Shown: positions 17,118 to 26,985, counted from the stretch's first letter. The stretch: DNA of 55,448 bases from Streptomyces amritsarensis (GCF_001953875.1 NZ_MQUR01000006.1:91937-147384), one strand, 5' to 3'. Program-made: numbers and translations. Notes: generated by a model from the sequence alone, not told the origin.

Positions 17118-18050
17118 TCAGGGGGTGTCGCGTGCGGTCTCGGCGACCGCGCCGGGCAGCCAGTCGGCGACCCGGCCGAAGGTGAAGCCCAGGGCCGTGG
17201 CCCGGCTGTTGTCCATGGCGTAGGCGCGGTCGAAGGAGAAGGGCGAGGCGTCGGCGCCGGCTTCGACGACCCGGTGGCGGGGCCGTCGTCCGAGCTGTTC
17301 CCCGACCGCCGCGCACAGCGCGTGGACGTCCGGTGCACCGTGCGAGGCGGCGTTGACGGGCCCGGTGAAGGTCTGCCCCGCCGTCCACCGCAGGAAGTCG
17401 GCCATCTCCAGGTGGTGAATGAACGACGTGCCGTACGGGGCTTCGTGGACATCGACCGGGGTCCCGGCCCCGATCCGCTCCACGTAGTGCGCGAGGCGCC
17501 CGGTGAACTCCGCGCGGCCGCCGCCGAGGACGTGCGCGGTCCGCACGGTGACGTACGGGAAGGGCGGCTCGCGCAGGAAGACGGCCTCGGCCCGCCGCTT
17601 GCCCTCCGCGTAGGCGTGGGCGGCGCCGGCCCGTGCGGGGCGGCCGGCCTCCGGCCCGGATCCGAACGGCGGGCGCGCGGGGTCCAGGGACTCCTCGGCG
17701 ACGGGCACGGTGTGCGGCGCGGAGCCGGCCGGGAGGGTGGCCGGGTCGTAGACCTCCATCGTCGAGGTCATCACGTAGCGCCCGGTCCTCCCGGTGAACA
17801 CCCGGCGGGCGACGGCGGCCTGGAGCGGCGTGTAGCAGACCTGGTCGACGACCACGTCGAAGTCGCGTCGGCCGAGGGCCGCCCGCAGCCCGGCCTCGTC
17901 GTCGCGGTCGGCGAGGAGGCGGCCGACGCCCGGCGGCGGGGCGCTGGAGCCCCGGTTGAGGACCGTGACCGTGTTCCCCTCGTCACGCAACCGCGCGACC
18001 AGGGACTTCCCGAAGTACCGGCTGCCGCCGATGACAAGTATCCGCTTCAT
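17118..18050 (-). CDS. NAD(P)-dependent epimerase/dehydratase (extended SDR)
   Basis: A 310-residue Rossmann-fold protein. MKRILVIGGSRYFGKSLVARL is the nucleotide-binding glycine motif (GGSRYFG), shared with atypical SDRs and chloroplast-type RNA-binding CSP41-like proteins. The Tyr-x3-Lys pair appears as AYAEGKRRAE. A conserved DFLRWTAGQTFTGPVNAASH segment follows. Substrate is not evident. It is divergent from a LysR regulator gene 71 bases away, which may control it. Confidence 0.85.
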   Translation of the reverse strand: MKRILVIGGSRYFGKSLVARLRDEGNTVTVLNRGSSAPPPGVGRLLADRDDEAGLRAALGRRDFDVVVDQVCYTPLQAAVARRVFTGRTGRYVMTSTMEVYDPATLPAGSAPHTVPVAEESLDPARPPFGSGPEAGRPARAGAAHAYAEGKRRAEAVFLREPPFPYVTVRTAHVLGGGRAEFTGRLAHYVERIGAGTPVDVHEAPYGTSFIHHLEMADFLRWTAGQTFTGPVNAASHGAPDVHALCAAVGEQLGRRPRHRVVEAGADASPFSFDRAYAMDNSRATALGFTFGRVADWLPGAVAETARDTP

Positions 18051-18121
18051 GCGTCCGACTCTCGCGTTGTATCGTCCCCAGCGGAACCGATCGGCTGCTG
18101 AACGGGTCGTAAGGAAAACTG

Positions 18122-19087
18122 ATGATCGATGTGCAGCGGTTGCGCGTCCTGCGGGCCGTGGCCGAGCACGGCAGCTTCAACAAGGCGGCGGGGGCGCTGC
18201 TGCTGACCCCGTCGGCCGTCTCCCAGCACATCGCGGCGCTGGAGCGCACGCTCGGCCACCCGGTGGCGGTGCGCAGCACGCGCGGTGTCACGCTCACGGA
18301 GCCGGGGCGGTTGCTGGTGGAGGCGGCGGAGACGATCTCCGCCGAACTGGACCAGGTCCGCCGGGCGATCGACCGGCTGGCGCAGGATCGGCCGCGGCTG
18401 ACCGTCGCCACGTTCACCAGCGGGGGCCGTCACCTGCTGCCGGCGGCGCTCTCCCGGTTCGTGGAAGCACATCCGGAGGTGGAGCTGACGGTACGGGAGA
18501 GCGAACCGGAGGACGCCGTGCCGATGGTGCGCGGCGGTGCGGCGGATCTCGCGCTGGCCTACCACTTCGACGGGCCGCCGCCGGTGCGGCCGGGTGGGAG
18601 CACGGGCCTCGGCTGGCGGCCGCTGATGGAGGATCCGCTGTGGCTGGTGCTGCCGCGCGGCCACCGCCTGGCCGGCCGGTCCTCGGTGGACCTCGGCGAG
18701 CTGTCCGGCGACCGGTGGGTGCTGGGCTGCCTCAAGACGGAGGCCTTCCTGCGCCGGTACGCGGAGCTCGCCGGTTTCGACCTGCGCGTGGGGGCCTCCA
18801 CCACCGACTACTTCTTCGCCCAGACACTGGTCGCGGCGGGGGTCGGGGTCTCCCTCGTCCCGCAGGTCGCGCTGGCCGGTGCGCCGGAGGTGGTCGCGGT
18901 CCGGGTCGAACCCCCGCGTCCGGCCCGGCACATCGGCCTGGTCCTGCCGCGCCGGCGCCGCGCGAACCCCTGCGCCGAGGCGCTGGCCGAAGCCCTCGCG
19001 GCCGCCGCCACCACCGCCACCGGCACCGGTACCGGCAGCACAGGCACAGGCACCGGCACCCGCACGCAGATCGGAGCCCGTCCCTGA
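18122..19087 (+). CDS. LysR-family transcriptional regulator
   Basis: A 321-residue regulator with an N-terminal winged helix (MIDVQRLRVLRAVAEHGSFN, AAGALLLTPSAVSQHIAALE) and a C-terminal periplasmic-binding-like effector domain (RLTVATFTSGGRHLLPAALS, DYFFAQTLVAAGVGVSLVPQ). It ends in a Thr/Gly-rich low-complexity tail (TGTGTGSTGTGTGTRT) encoded by short tandem CACCGG-type repeats near 19015-19070. It is divergent from the epimerase gene, the usual arrangement for a LysR regulator and its target. Confidence 0.92.
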   Translation: MIDVQRLRVLRAVAEHGSFNKAAGALLLTPSAVSQHIAALERTLGHPVAVRSTRGVTLTEPGRLLVEAAETISAELDQVRRAIDRLAQDRPRLTVATFTSGGRHLLPAALSRFVEAHPEVELTVRESEPEDAVPMVRGGAADLALAYHFDGPPPVRPGGSTGLGWRPLMEDPLWLVLPRGHRLAGRSSVDLGELSGDRWVLGCLKTEAFLRRYAELAGFDLRVGASTTDYFFAQTLVAAGVGVSLVPQVALAGAPEVVAVRVEPPRPARHIGLVLPRRRRANPCAEALAEALAAAATTATGTGTGSTGTGTGTRTQIGARP

Positions 19088-19166
19088 GCCACCTCCTGTG
19101 TGGCCTCGCCGCCAATCCCTCGCTGCCGCCCGCCGTGATGGCCCGGCTGGTGCCGTGTCGGCGGAT

Positions 19167-19871
19167 TCAGCCCCCCGAACCGGGTGTCACGAGGCCGGTC
19201 TCGTAGGCGAGGACCACGGCCTGGGCACGGTCGCGCAGCGACAGCTTCGCGAAGATGCGGGCCACGTGGGTCTTCACGGTGGCTTCGCTGAGCGTCAGCT
19301 CCTCGGCCAGTTCGGAGTTGGAGCGACCGTGGCCCATCAGGGTCAGCACCTCGCGTTCGCGCGGGGTCAGGGCGGCCAGCCCGCGGTGGGTGTCGGCCGT
19401 CGCGACGCGGTCGGACGCGGCCGCGCCCGGGGCGCAGCGCTCCACCAGGCGGCGGGTGATCGACGGGGCGAGCAGGGCGTCGCCGGTGCCGACCAGGCGG
19501 ACGGCGGCGGCGAGGTGTTCGGGGGTGACGTCCTTGAGGAGGAAGCCGCTGGCCCCGGCGGCGAGGGCGGCGTACACGTACTGGTCGAGGTCGAAGGTGG
19601 TCAGCATGATCACGCGGCTGCCGGGGGCCTCGGCGAGGATCCGCCGGGCGGCCTCCAGGCCGTCCATGACGGGCATGCGGATGTCGAGCAGGACGACGTC
19701 GGGACGCAGGCGGCGCACCTGGGCGACGGCCTCCGCGCCGTCGGCGGCGACGCCGACGACGTCGATCCCGCGGGCCGTCAGGATCAGCCGGAAGCCGGTG
19801 CGGACCAGGTCCTGGTCGTCGGCGATCAGCACGCGGGGCGCCGGCCCGCCGGGCGCTGCGGGCGCGGTCAC
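19167..19871 (-). CDS. NarL/LuxR-type response regulator
   Basis: A 234-residue response regulator. Receiver domain: APRVLIADDQDLVRTGFRLI with acidic pocket, phospho-acceptor Asp in DVVLLDIRMPVMDG, Thr in VIMLTTF and Lys in GFLLKD. C-terminal LuxR helix-turn-helix: LTPREREVLTLMGHGRSN and LSEATVKTHVARIF. The GTG at 19871 overlaps the kinase stop as GTGA. Together with the kinase it probably controls the divergent ABC transporter genes. Confidence 0.93.
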   Translation of the reverse strand: MTAPAAPGGPAPRVLIADDQDLVRTGFRLILTARGIDVVGVAADGAEAVAQVRRLRPDVVLLDIRMPVMDGLEAARRILAEAPGSRVIMLTTFDLDQYVYAALAAGASGFLLKDVTPEHLAAAVRLVGTGDALLAPSITRRLVERCAPGAAASDRVATADTHRGLAALTPREREVLTLMGHGRSNSELAEELTLSEATVKTHVARIFAKLSLRDRAQAVVLAYETGLVTPGSGG

Positions 19872-20728
19872 GGCCGGTCCAGGGGGAGGCGGGCGCGCAC
19901 CCGGTAGCCGCCGCCGAGGCGGCGGCGGGCGTCGAGGTCGCCGCCGTAGACCGCAACCCGTTCGCGCAGGCCGAGCAGGCCCCGCCCGGTGCCCTCGGCC
20001 CTGGGTGCGCTCCGGCCCCCGGTGTGCGGGCCGGGGCCGGGTCCACCCGCCGGGGGCCCGCTCGCCGCGCCGCTCAACACCTCCACGCGCAAGGCGTGTT
20101 CCGCGTACCGGACCGTCACCTGTGTCCTGCCTCCCTCTCCGTGTTTGAGCGCGTTCGTGAGCGCTTCCTGGATGATCCGGTACGCCGTGACGTCGATCCC
20201 GGCCGGGAGGGGGCACGGGTCACCGGACACGCGCACCTCCACCGGCAGGCCCGCGAAGGCGAAGCGGTCGACGAGCGCGCTGAGCCGGGTCAGGCTGGGC
20301 TGCGGCGACAGCCGGGCGGCCGCGGCCACCTGCTCCTCGTAGGGGGCGTCCGCGCCGTCCTGTGCGGGCGCGAGCAGTCCCAGCAGGTGGCGCAGTTCTG
20401 TCATCGTGTTCCGCCCGGCCCGTTCGACGGCGCCCATGGCGGCCGCCGCCTCCTCCGGCAGGGTGGTGAGCACCTCGCGGGCCGCCCCGGCCTGGACCAC
20501 CATCAGGCTGACGTTGTGGCTGACGATGTCGTGGAGTTCGGCCGCGATCCTGGCCCGTTCGGCGTCGACCGCGCTGCGGGCCGCGCTCTCCCGTTCCCGT
20601 TCCAGCAGCCAGCCGCGCTCTTCGAGCGCCGTCCGGTGGCCGCGCCGGGCGCGCAGCAGGGCCACGCCCAGGACGCCGGCCGCTGCCGCAGCGACGCAGG
20701 CGACGGCCGTCGCGATGATCTGTCCCAC
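19868..20728 (-). CDS. Sensor histidine kinase (HisKA_3/NarX type)
   Basis: A 286-residue kinase with one N-terminal membrane helix (IIATAVACVAAAAAGVLGVAL). The phospho-acceptor His lies in ELHDIVSHNVSLMVVQAG, followed by ATP-binding boxes (AYRIIQEALTNALKHG, GTGRGLLGLRERV). With almost no extracytoplasmic loop it is an intramembrane-sensing type, often paired with ABC efflux pumps. The GTG at 20728 is preferred over a TTG at 20734 because GGGGAG lies six bases upstream of it. The gene overlaps the response regulator and is divergent from the ABC transporter. Confidence 0.9.
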   Translation of the reverse strand: MGQIIATAVACVAAAAAGVLGVALLRARRGHRTALEERGWLLERERESAARSAVDAERARIAAELHDIVSHNVSLMVVQAGAAREVLTTLPEEAAAAMGAVERAGRNTMTELRHLLGLLAPAQDGADAPYEEQVAAAARLSPQPSLTRLSALVDRFAFAGLPVEVRVSGDPCPLPAGIDVTAYRIIQEALTNALKHGEGGRTQVTVRYAEHALRVEVLSGAASGPPAGGPGPGPHTGGRSAPRAEGTGRGLLGLRERVAVYGGDLDARRRLGGGYRVRARLPLDRP

Positions 20729-20862
20729 CCTCAACTCCCCACCCGTGATGCCCCGGTGTCATTCTGCCGGACGAACCGTGTACATCCCCGGGATGACCTG
20801 CGCCGGCGCTTACATCCGGGGGCTGACGCCCCGCGCCCGGCCGCCGACCTAGGTTCGGGGCC

Positions 20863-21573
20863 ATGACAACCGATCACGACAGCGCACCGCAGGTCGTCGT
20901 CCGACTGGACGACGTGCACAAGGAGTACGGCGACGCGAAGGCCCTGGACGGCCTCTCCCTGGAGATCCGGGCGGGTGACGCGGTGGCCGTGATGGGACCT
21001 TCCGGCTGCGGCAAGTCCACCCTGCTCAACATGGTGGCCGGGCTGGACCGGCCGACGTCGGGCACCGTCGAGGTGCAGGGCCATGACCTGGGCGGGCTCA
21101 GCGAGACGGGGCTGGCGCTGTTCCGGCGCCGGCACATCGGCATGGTCTTCCAGTTCTTCAACCTCATCGACGACCTGCCCGCCCTGGACAACGTGGCGCT
21201 GGCCGCCCAGTTGACGGGCACCCCGGCCCGGCAGGCGCGCCGGCGGGCCCTGGAGCTCCTCGACGAGCTCGGCGTGGCCGACCGCCGCAACAACTACCCG
21301 GCGACGCTGAGCGGCGGCGAGCGCCAACGCGTGGCCGTGGCACGCGCCCTGATGAACCGTCCGGCGCTGCTGCTCGCGGACGAGCCGACCGGCGCCCTCG
21401 ACAGCCGCTCCGGCGAGCAGGTGATGGACCTGCTCATCGACCTCAACCAGATCGGCCAGACGCTGCTGATCGTCACGCATGATCCGGAGCTCGCCACCCG
21501 TTGCGCCAGCCGCCTGGTCGAGGTCGCCGACGGCCGGGTCGCCCGGCAGAGCGTGCTGGAGGCGACCGCGTGA
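20863..21573 (+). CDS. ABC transporter ATP-binding protein (MacB/LolD type)
   Basis: A 236-residue ATPase. Walker A is GPSGCGKST, the signature is LSGGERQRVAVARAL, Walker B is LLLADEPTGALD and the switch His is in LIVTHDPEL. Length and signature match the MacB/LolD/FtsE subfamily that works with FtsX-like permeases in exporting antibiotics, peptides or lipids. The next gene starts inside its stop codon (GTGA). It is divergent from the kinase/regulator pair, the arrangement of a sensor-controlled resistance exporter. Confidence 0.94.
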   Translation: MTTDHDSAPQVVVRLDDVHKEYGDAKALDGLSLEIRAGDAVAVMGPSGCGKSTLLNMVAGLDRPTSGTVEVQGHDLGGLSETGLALFRRRHIGMVFQFFNLIDDLPALDNVALAAQLTGTPARQARRRALELLDELGVADRRNNYPATLSGGERQRVAVARALMNRPALLLADEPTGALDSRSGEQVMDLLIDLNQIGQTLLIVTHDPELATRCASRLVEVADGRVARQSVLEATA

Positions 21574-23876
21574 GCGCCGTGTGGCGGGCTTCCCGCGCGG
21601 CCGTGAAGCGCCGCAGGATGCAGACCTTCGTCATCGGGCTGGTCGTGCTCTGCTCGACCACGACCGTCCTGCTCGCGCTGGGCCTGCTCGACGTCGCCAC
21701 CAGCCCCTTCGACAAGGCGTACGCCGCCCAGCGCGGCCCGCACACCGTCGCGGTGTTCGACACGGCGAAGGTCACTTCGGAGCAGCTGGCGCAGACCGCC
21801 CGGCAGCCCGGCGTGAGCGCCGCGGCGGGGCCGTTCGGGCAGGGCGTCCTGGAGGTGGCCGAGGGCCGGCTCTGGATGCCCGGCGGCTCCCTGCGGGTGG
21901 TGGGGCGGGCCGACCCGGGCGGCCCGGTCGACCGGGTCGAGGTCCTGGAGGGCCGCTGGGCTACCGCGCCGGGCGAGATCGTCATCGCGTGGCCGTCCGC
22001 GGGCACACCCGGGCCGCAGCTGCTCGGAACCACGCTGGACGTCCCCGGATCGGCGCCGTTGCGGGTCGTGGGGTTCGCGGCGGGCATGGGCAGGTCGGCG
22101 GACGCCTGGGTCTCGCCGGAGCAGATGACCGTGCTGCGCCCGACCGCCGCGCAGATGCTGTACCGCTTCACCGACTCCTCGACGCAGGCGCGGCTGGGCG
22201 ACGCACTGGCCCGGGCCACGGCCGGACTGCCCGAGGGGGCCGTGACCAGTGCGCACACCCACCTCGAGCTGAGGAAGGCCTTCTCGTCGCTGGCCGACGC
22301 CTACCTCCCCTTCATGACGCTCTTCGGCGTCCTCGGACTGTTGGTGTCCGCCTTGATCGTCGGGAACGTCGTCAGCGGGGCGGTCGTCTCCGGCTACCGG
22401 CACATCGGCGTGCTCAAGGCGCTGGGTTTCACCCCGAACCAGGTGGTCGCCGTCTACCTGGCGATGATGGCTGTGCCGGCCCTGGTCGGCTCCGCGGCCG
22501 GCACCCTGCTCGGCAACGCGCTGGCGGAGCCGATCCTGAGGATCGCGTTCTCCGGCATCGAGACCGGCCGGGCCGCCGTCGGCGGCGTCTCGTGGTGGGT
22601 GTCGGTCGTCTGCCTGCTGGGGATGCCCGCCCTCGTGCTGCTCACCGCACTGGTTCCCGCGCTGCGGGCGCACAGGCTGCCCGCGGCCCGGGCGATCAGC
22701 GCGGGCGCCGCCCCGCTGACGGGCCGCGGACTGCGCGTCCAGCGCCTCCTCGGAGGCAGCAGGCTCCCCCGCGCCGTGAGCATGGGCCTGGGCCAGCCGT
22801 TCGCCCGCCCCGGCCGCACGCTGCTGACGCTGACGGCCATCGTCCTCGGCGTCACCACGGTGACCCTGGCGACCGGGCTGACCAGCACGATGCTCGCGTA
22901 CAGCGAGGCCGGACACGGCGGCGGCGCGCTGGTCAGGGTGGAAGCCGGCGGGCCCGCCAACGGCCGGGCCGCTCCCCTGGCGGGCGACGCCCGGATCGAG
23001 GAAAGGCTGCGGTCCCTGCCCGGCGCGGCGGGAGTACGGGCCCGAGCACTGGCCCAGGTGACCCTCGTCGGGCAGAGCCGGCCGGCCTTCGCCGACTTCT
23101 ACCGCGGGGACGACTCCTCCTCCGCCGCCCGGATCGCCGAAGGCCGGATGCCCGGGGCGGCCGGCGAGCTCGTCGCCGGACCGGCCTTCCTGACGCAGAA
23201 CGGGCTGCGGCTCGGCGACCGGGTCACCCTGGCGCTGGGCGGCAGGCAGACCTCCGCGACCGTCGTGGGCAAGCTCATCGAGGGCGACGCCCGTGCCCTG
23301 GAGGCCTCCTGGGACACCCTCCTGCCCCTGGCGCCGGACGCCCGCGCCGTCGAGTACGAGGTGCGGCTCGCTCCCGGAGCCGACGCCCGGGCGTACGCCG
23401 CGGCGGCCGAGGCCGCCGACCCGGGGATGCGCGCCTCGGTGTCGGACTCGGGCAACACCGCCACCACCACCGTCGTCGCCTTCTCCACGGTGTTCACGGT
23501 CCTGCTGAGCGCCGTCGCGTCGCTCGGCGTCTTCAACACCGTGCTCCTGGGCACCCGGGAGCGCCGCCGGGATCTCGGCATGCTCAAATCCATCGGGATG
23601 ACACCACGGCAGGTGGTGACGATGACCGTGACCTCGGCCGCGGGGGTGGGCGCGGTCGGCGGGCTGCTGGGCATCCCGCTCGGGATGCTCGCCCACCGGC
23701 TGGTCGTGGACAACGTCGGGATCATCTCCTTCCCCGAGCGGATGAAGGACGTGTGGGGCGCGCCGCAGTTGTCCGGCCTGCTGCTCGCGGGGGTGGCGAT
23801 CGCCGTCGCGGGCGCGCTGGTTCCGGCCCGGGCGGCGGCCCGGACGACGATCGCGGCGGCTCTGCACACCGAATAG
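21570..23876 (+). CDS. FtsX-like ABC transporter permease
   Basis: A 768-residue permease with two FtsX/MacB modules. N-terminal membrane helix TFVIGLVVLCSTTTVLLALG, a large extracytoplasmic domain (about residues 50-240), helices around LFGVLGLLVSALIVGNVVSG, then a second domain (residues about 420-640) and C-terminal helices from VFSTVFTVLLSAVASLGVF, ending IAAALHTE. MLKSIGMTPRQVV and VLKALGFTPNQVV are the paired cytoplasmic coupling loops. Start GTG 21570 overlaps the ATPase stop. The transported compound is unknown. Confidence 0.92.
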   Translation: MSAVWRASRAAVKRRRMQTFVIGLVVLCSTTTVLLALGLLDVATSPFDKAYAAQRGPHTVAVFDTAKVTSEQLAQTARQPGVSAAAGPFGQGVLEVAEGRLWMPGGSLRVVGRADPGGPVDRVEVLEGRWATAPGEIVIAWPSAGTPGPQLLGTTLDVPGSAPLRVVGFAAGMGRSADAWVSPEQMTVLRPTAAQMLYRFTDSSTQARLGDALARATAGLPEGAVTSAHTHLELRKAFSSLADAYLPFMTLFGVLGLLVSALIVGNVVSGAVVSGYRHIGVLKALGFTPNQVVAVYLAMMAVPALVGSAAGTLLGNALAEPILRIAFSGIETGRAAVGGVSWWVSVVCLLGMPALVLLTALVPALRAHRLPAARAISAGAAPLTGRGLRVQRLLGGSRLPRAVSMGLGQPFARPGRTLLTLTAIVLGVTTVTLATGLTSTMLAYSEAGHGGGALVRVEAGGPANGRAAPLAGDARIEERLRSLPGAAGVRARALAQVTLVGQSRPAFADFYRGDDSSSAARIAEGRMPGAAGELVAGPAFLTQNGLRLGDRVTLALGGRQTSATVVGKLIEGDARALEASWDTLLPLAPDARAVEYEVRLAPGADARAYAAAAEAADPGMRASVSDSGNTATTTVVAFSTVFTVLLSAVASLGVFNTVLLGTRERRRDLGMLKSIGMTPRQVVTMTVTSAAGVGAVGGLLGIPLGMLAHRLVVDNVGIISFPERMKDVWGAPQLSGLLLAGVAIAVAGALVPARAAARTTIAAALHTE

Positions 23877-24141
23877 CCGCCGCGCGGGGACGCGTTGCGG
23901 ATGCGGCCGGTGTCCGGGGCTCCGTCGGCTGCTCCCCCGCAACCGGACGGACGAGGAGGGAGCAACGGCGGCCCGCCGGGCACGGAGATCGACGGCTAAC
24001 CCCTCTTCGAGGCCGCTTCCCGCAGGCGGGGAACACCCCCTGCGACCGCACCGCCCGCCCCGCAGGGTCGATTCCGTCACCTCCCCGGGCCGGGGGTCGT
24101 TAGGGCCTGGGGGTTGACTCGGGGGGCGAAGGGATGGCGGT

Positions 24142-25623
24142 ATGCGGCAGTTTCCTCTGGAGACGCACCACGTGGCACCCGGCAGGGTGGTCGAGTGGCG
24201 GCTCAGGTCCACAGCGGCGCAGGCCGAGGAGCCGGGTGACCCGGCGAGCCGGAAAGCGTCCTTCAACCAGGACAAGCACTTCACCGTCGCCGAGGAGAGC
24301 CGGGCCGCCGACGACCCCGTCGCGTCCTGGGTCGCGGTCACCTTCGAGGTGGCCGGCCCGCTGGACGAAGGGGCCCTGGCCCAGTCGCTGCTCTCCTTCG
24401 TCCAGCGGCACGAGGTGCTGCGCTGCGCGTTCCGCAGGCTGGCCGGCGAGGTGGCCTGCGAGCCCTTCGCCCCCGACACGCTCGTCCTCGACCCCGAGGC
24501 CGTGGGCACCTTCGAGGACGCGGCAGTGCTGAGCGACTTCCTCGTCGAGCGCTTCAAGCGGAGCATCGACACCCTGTCCTGGCCGCTGTTCATCATGGGC
24601 GCGGTGGTCCGCGAGGCCTCGGCGACCGTCTACCTGGCCTTCGACCACATCGTCTGCGACGGCATGTCGATGCCCATCGTGGCCCGCGAGGTGCTGACCG
24701 CCTACGAGGGCCTGAGCGGCGGCGGGACCGCCGAACTGCCGCCCGCGCCCAGCTATCTCGACTTCGCCGAGGAGCAGCGGCGCCGCTACCTGTCCATCGA
24801 CGCCCGCGACGGCCGTCTGGACTACTGGAAGGCCTTCATGGGGCCGGCGGGCGAGTTCTTCCCGCGCTTCCCCCTCGATCTGGGCGTGGAGCCGGGCCGC
24901 ATGTACCCCATCGTCAACGAGGCGTCGATGCTGCTGGACGCCGGTGAGGCGGAGGTCTTCGAGAAGACCTGCCTGGCGGTCGGCGGGAAGCCGTTCATGG
25001 GCGTGCTCGGGTCGGTGGCCGTGTGTCTGCGCGAGGCCGGCGGGCCGGGCGTCTACCGGGGCTTCATGCCGGTCAGCGAGCGCGGCCGGAGCACCTGGAC
25101 GAACTCGGTGGGCTGGTTCGTCAACACCCTGCCGATCGAGTTCGACGCCTCGCCCGGCCGGGACTTCGCCCAGGTGATGGCCTCCGTCCGGGCCGGGTTC
25201 ACCGAGATGATGACCCATCTCGACGTCCCGTTCGTGCGGGCGTGGGAGCTGTTGGCGCCCGAGGAGTTCGCCGCCCGCTCCTGGCCGTACCCGGTGAACT
25301 TCTTCTCGTACATCGACATGCGCAAGTGCCCGGGAGCCGAGCGCCACGACGACTGGCGGCCCACCACGCACGTGTGGTCGGCACGGGCCAACGGGGCCTG
25401 CTCGTGGTTCCAGCGCGACACGGACGGCCTGCACATGAACTCCATCTACGTCGACACCCCGGCGGCCCGCCGGACCATGCGCGACTTCCAGGATGCGCTG
25501 CGCCTGACGGTCCAGGAGGTCGCCCGCAGCGGCGGTTTCCGCCGGCCCGTCGCGCTGACCGCGCAGCGCCGGCCGGGACGGACGACCCCGCTGGACGTGG
25601 CCGCGTTCGCGCGCCGCGGCTGA
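24142..25623 (+). CDS. Stand-alone condensation-domain (NRPS-like) protein
   Basis: A 493-residue free condensation/acyltransferase domain. The catalytic motif is seen as AFDHIVCDGMSMP (form DHxxCDG of HHxxxDG), with SERGRSTWTNSVGWFVNTLP matching the later DFG/NTLP-type core region. There is no adenylation or carrier domain here or nearby. Such proteins act like PapA acyltransferases or condense carrier-bound substrates supplied from elsewhere. The start has only a weak AAGG site. The 265 bases upstream hold no gene. It is isolated between an exporter operon and an ECF42 sigma operon, so its pathway is not apparent. Confidence 0.85.
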   Translation: MRQFPLETHHVAPGRVVEWRLRSTAAQAEEPGDPASRKASFNQDKHFTVAEESRAADDPVASWVAVTFEVAGPLDEGALAQSLLSFVQRHEVLRCAFRRLAGEVACEPFAPDTLVLDPEAVGTFEDAAVLSDFLVERFKRSIDTLSWPLFIMGAVVREASATVYLAFDHIVCDGMSMPIVAREVLTAYEGLSGGGTAELPPAPSYLDFAEEQRRRYLSIDARDGRLDYWKAFMGPAGEFFPRFPLDLGVEPGRMYPIVNEASMLLDAGEAEVFEKTCLAVGGKPFMGVLGSVAVCLREAGGPGVYRGFMPVSERGRSTWTNSVGWFVNTLPIEFDASPGRDFAQVMASVRAGFTEMMTHLDVPFVRAWELLAPEEFAARSWPYPVNFFSYIDMRKCPGAERHDDWRPTTHVWSARANGACSWFQRDTDGLHMNSIYVDTPAARRTMRDFQDALRLTVQEVARSGGFRRPVALTAQRRPGRTTPLDVAAFARRG

Positions 25624-25670
25624 ACCGCGGGCCGGGAACGCGACTCGGGGCCGCGGCTCGGGAACGCGGA

Positions 25671-26906
25671 TCAGAGGCGGGCCGCACGCCGCAGGAGCAG
25701 GGTGCGTTCCTGCTCGTTGCGGGTAAGGGAGGCCGCGCGTTCGAACTCGGCCCGGGCCTCGTACGGCCGGCCGAGGCGCTCCAGCAGGTCGCCCCGTACG
25801 CTCGGCAGCAAGTGGTAGGCGCTCAGGGCCGGTTCGCCGGCCAGGGCGTCGACGAGCGGTAGGGCGGCCGCGGGTCCGTCGGCCATCGAGACCGCCACCG
25901 CCCGGTTGAGTTCCACGACCGGTGACGGGGTCAGCTGGACCAGGCGTCCGTACAGGACGGCGATCCTGGCCCAGTCCGTTTCCTCGTAGCGGACGGCGGC
26001 CGCGTGGCAGCCGGCGATCGCGGCCTGGAGGGAGTACGGGCCGCTGCCGGCGCGGCTCATCGCCCGGGCGCCCCTGGCGATGAGCAGACGGTTCCACCTG
26101 GCCCGGTTCTGGTCGGCGAGCAGCACCGGTTCGCCGCCGGGGCCGGTGCGGGTGGCCGTCCGGGACGCCTGGAACTCCAGCAGCGCGGCGAGGCCGTGCA
26201 CCTCGCCCTCCTCGGGCATCAGGCCCGCCAGGACGCGGGCCAGGCGCAGGGCGTCCTCGCAGAGGGCGGGCCGGACGAGGTCGTCGCCGGAGGTGGCCGC
26301 GTAGCCCTCGTTGAACACCAGGTAGATGACCTCCAGGACCGACGAGAGCCGTGCGTCGCGGTCGGCCCCGTAGGGGACTTCGAAGGGCACCGCGGCCTTG
26401 GCCAGGGTCCGCTTGGCGCGCACGATGCGCTGGGCGACGGTGCTCTCGGAGGTGAGGAAGGCGCGGGCGATCTCCTGGGTCGTCAGTCCCCCGATCAGGC
26501 GCAGGGTGAGCGCGATGCGGGCCTCGGTGGCGAGGACGGGGTGGCAGGCGGTGAAGACCAGGCGCAGCAGGTCGTCGTCGATGTCGTCGGGTTCGGGCGG
26601 TTCGGCGGGCGGCGGCTGGTCCTCCAGGGTGCGGCCGACCTCGGCGAGCTTGCGCGCGTACGTCTCCTTGCGGCGGACCAGGTCGATCGCGCGGTGCTTG
26701 GCGGTCGCCATGAGCCAGGCGCCCGGTCGGTCCGGGACACCCGCCTCGGGCCATTGCTCCAGTGCGGTGACGAGGGCGTCCTGTGCGATCTCCTCGGCGA
26801 TGCCGACGTCCCGCACGATGCGGGTGACGCCGGCGATGATCCGCGCCGACTCGATCCTGAACACCGCTTCGACCGCCCGGGCCGTATCCACTGCCGTCAC
26901 GGCCAC
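25671..26906 (-). CDS. ECF42-group sigma factor with C-terminal DUF6596/TPR-like extension
   Basis: A 411-residue sigma factor, twice the usual ECF length. Region 2: FRIESARIIAGVTRIVRDVG, EEIAQDALVTALEQWP and AWLMATAKHRAIDLVRR. Region 4: RIALTLRLIGGLTTQEIARA and TSESTVAQRIVRAKRTL. The roughly 200-residue C-terminal extension (EVIYLVFNEGYAA, DWARIAVLYGRLVQLTPSPV) is the ECF42 hallmark and replaces an anti-sigma factor in control. It follows the DGPF-protein gene by 79 bases, the standard ECF42 partner arrangement. GTG at 26906 is used; GTG 26900 is an alternative. Confidence 0.92.
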   Translation of the reverse strand: MAVTAVDTARAVEAVFRIESARIIAGVTRIVRDVGIAEEIAQDALVTALEQWPEAGVPDRPGAWLMATAKHRAIDLVRRKETYARKLAEVGRTLEDQPPPAEPPEPDDIDDDLLRLVFTACHPVLATEARIALTLRLIGGLTTQEIARAFLTSESTVAQRIVRAKRTLAKAAVPFEVPYGADRDARLSSVLEVIYLVFNEGYAATSGDDLVRPALCEDALRLARVLAGLMPEEGEVHGLAALLEFQASRTATRTGPGGEPVLLADQNRARWNRLLIARGARAMSRAGSGPYSLQAAIAGCHAAAVRYEETDWARIAVLYGRLVQLTPSPVVELNRAVAVSMADGPAAALPLVDALAGEPALSAYHLLPSVRGDLLERLGRPYEARAEFERAASLTRNEQERTLLLRRAARL

Positions 26907-26985
26907 CCATCAGAGCAGCCGTGACGGGGCAGGGCAAACCAGGCACGGCGGGCGGAACCACCGCTCCCGGATCCGGTCCGCCGGA

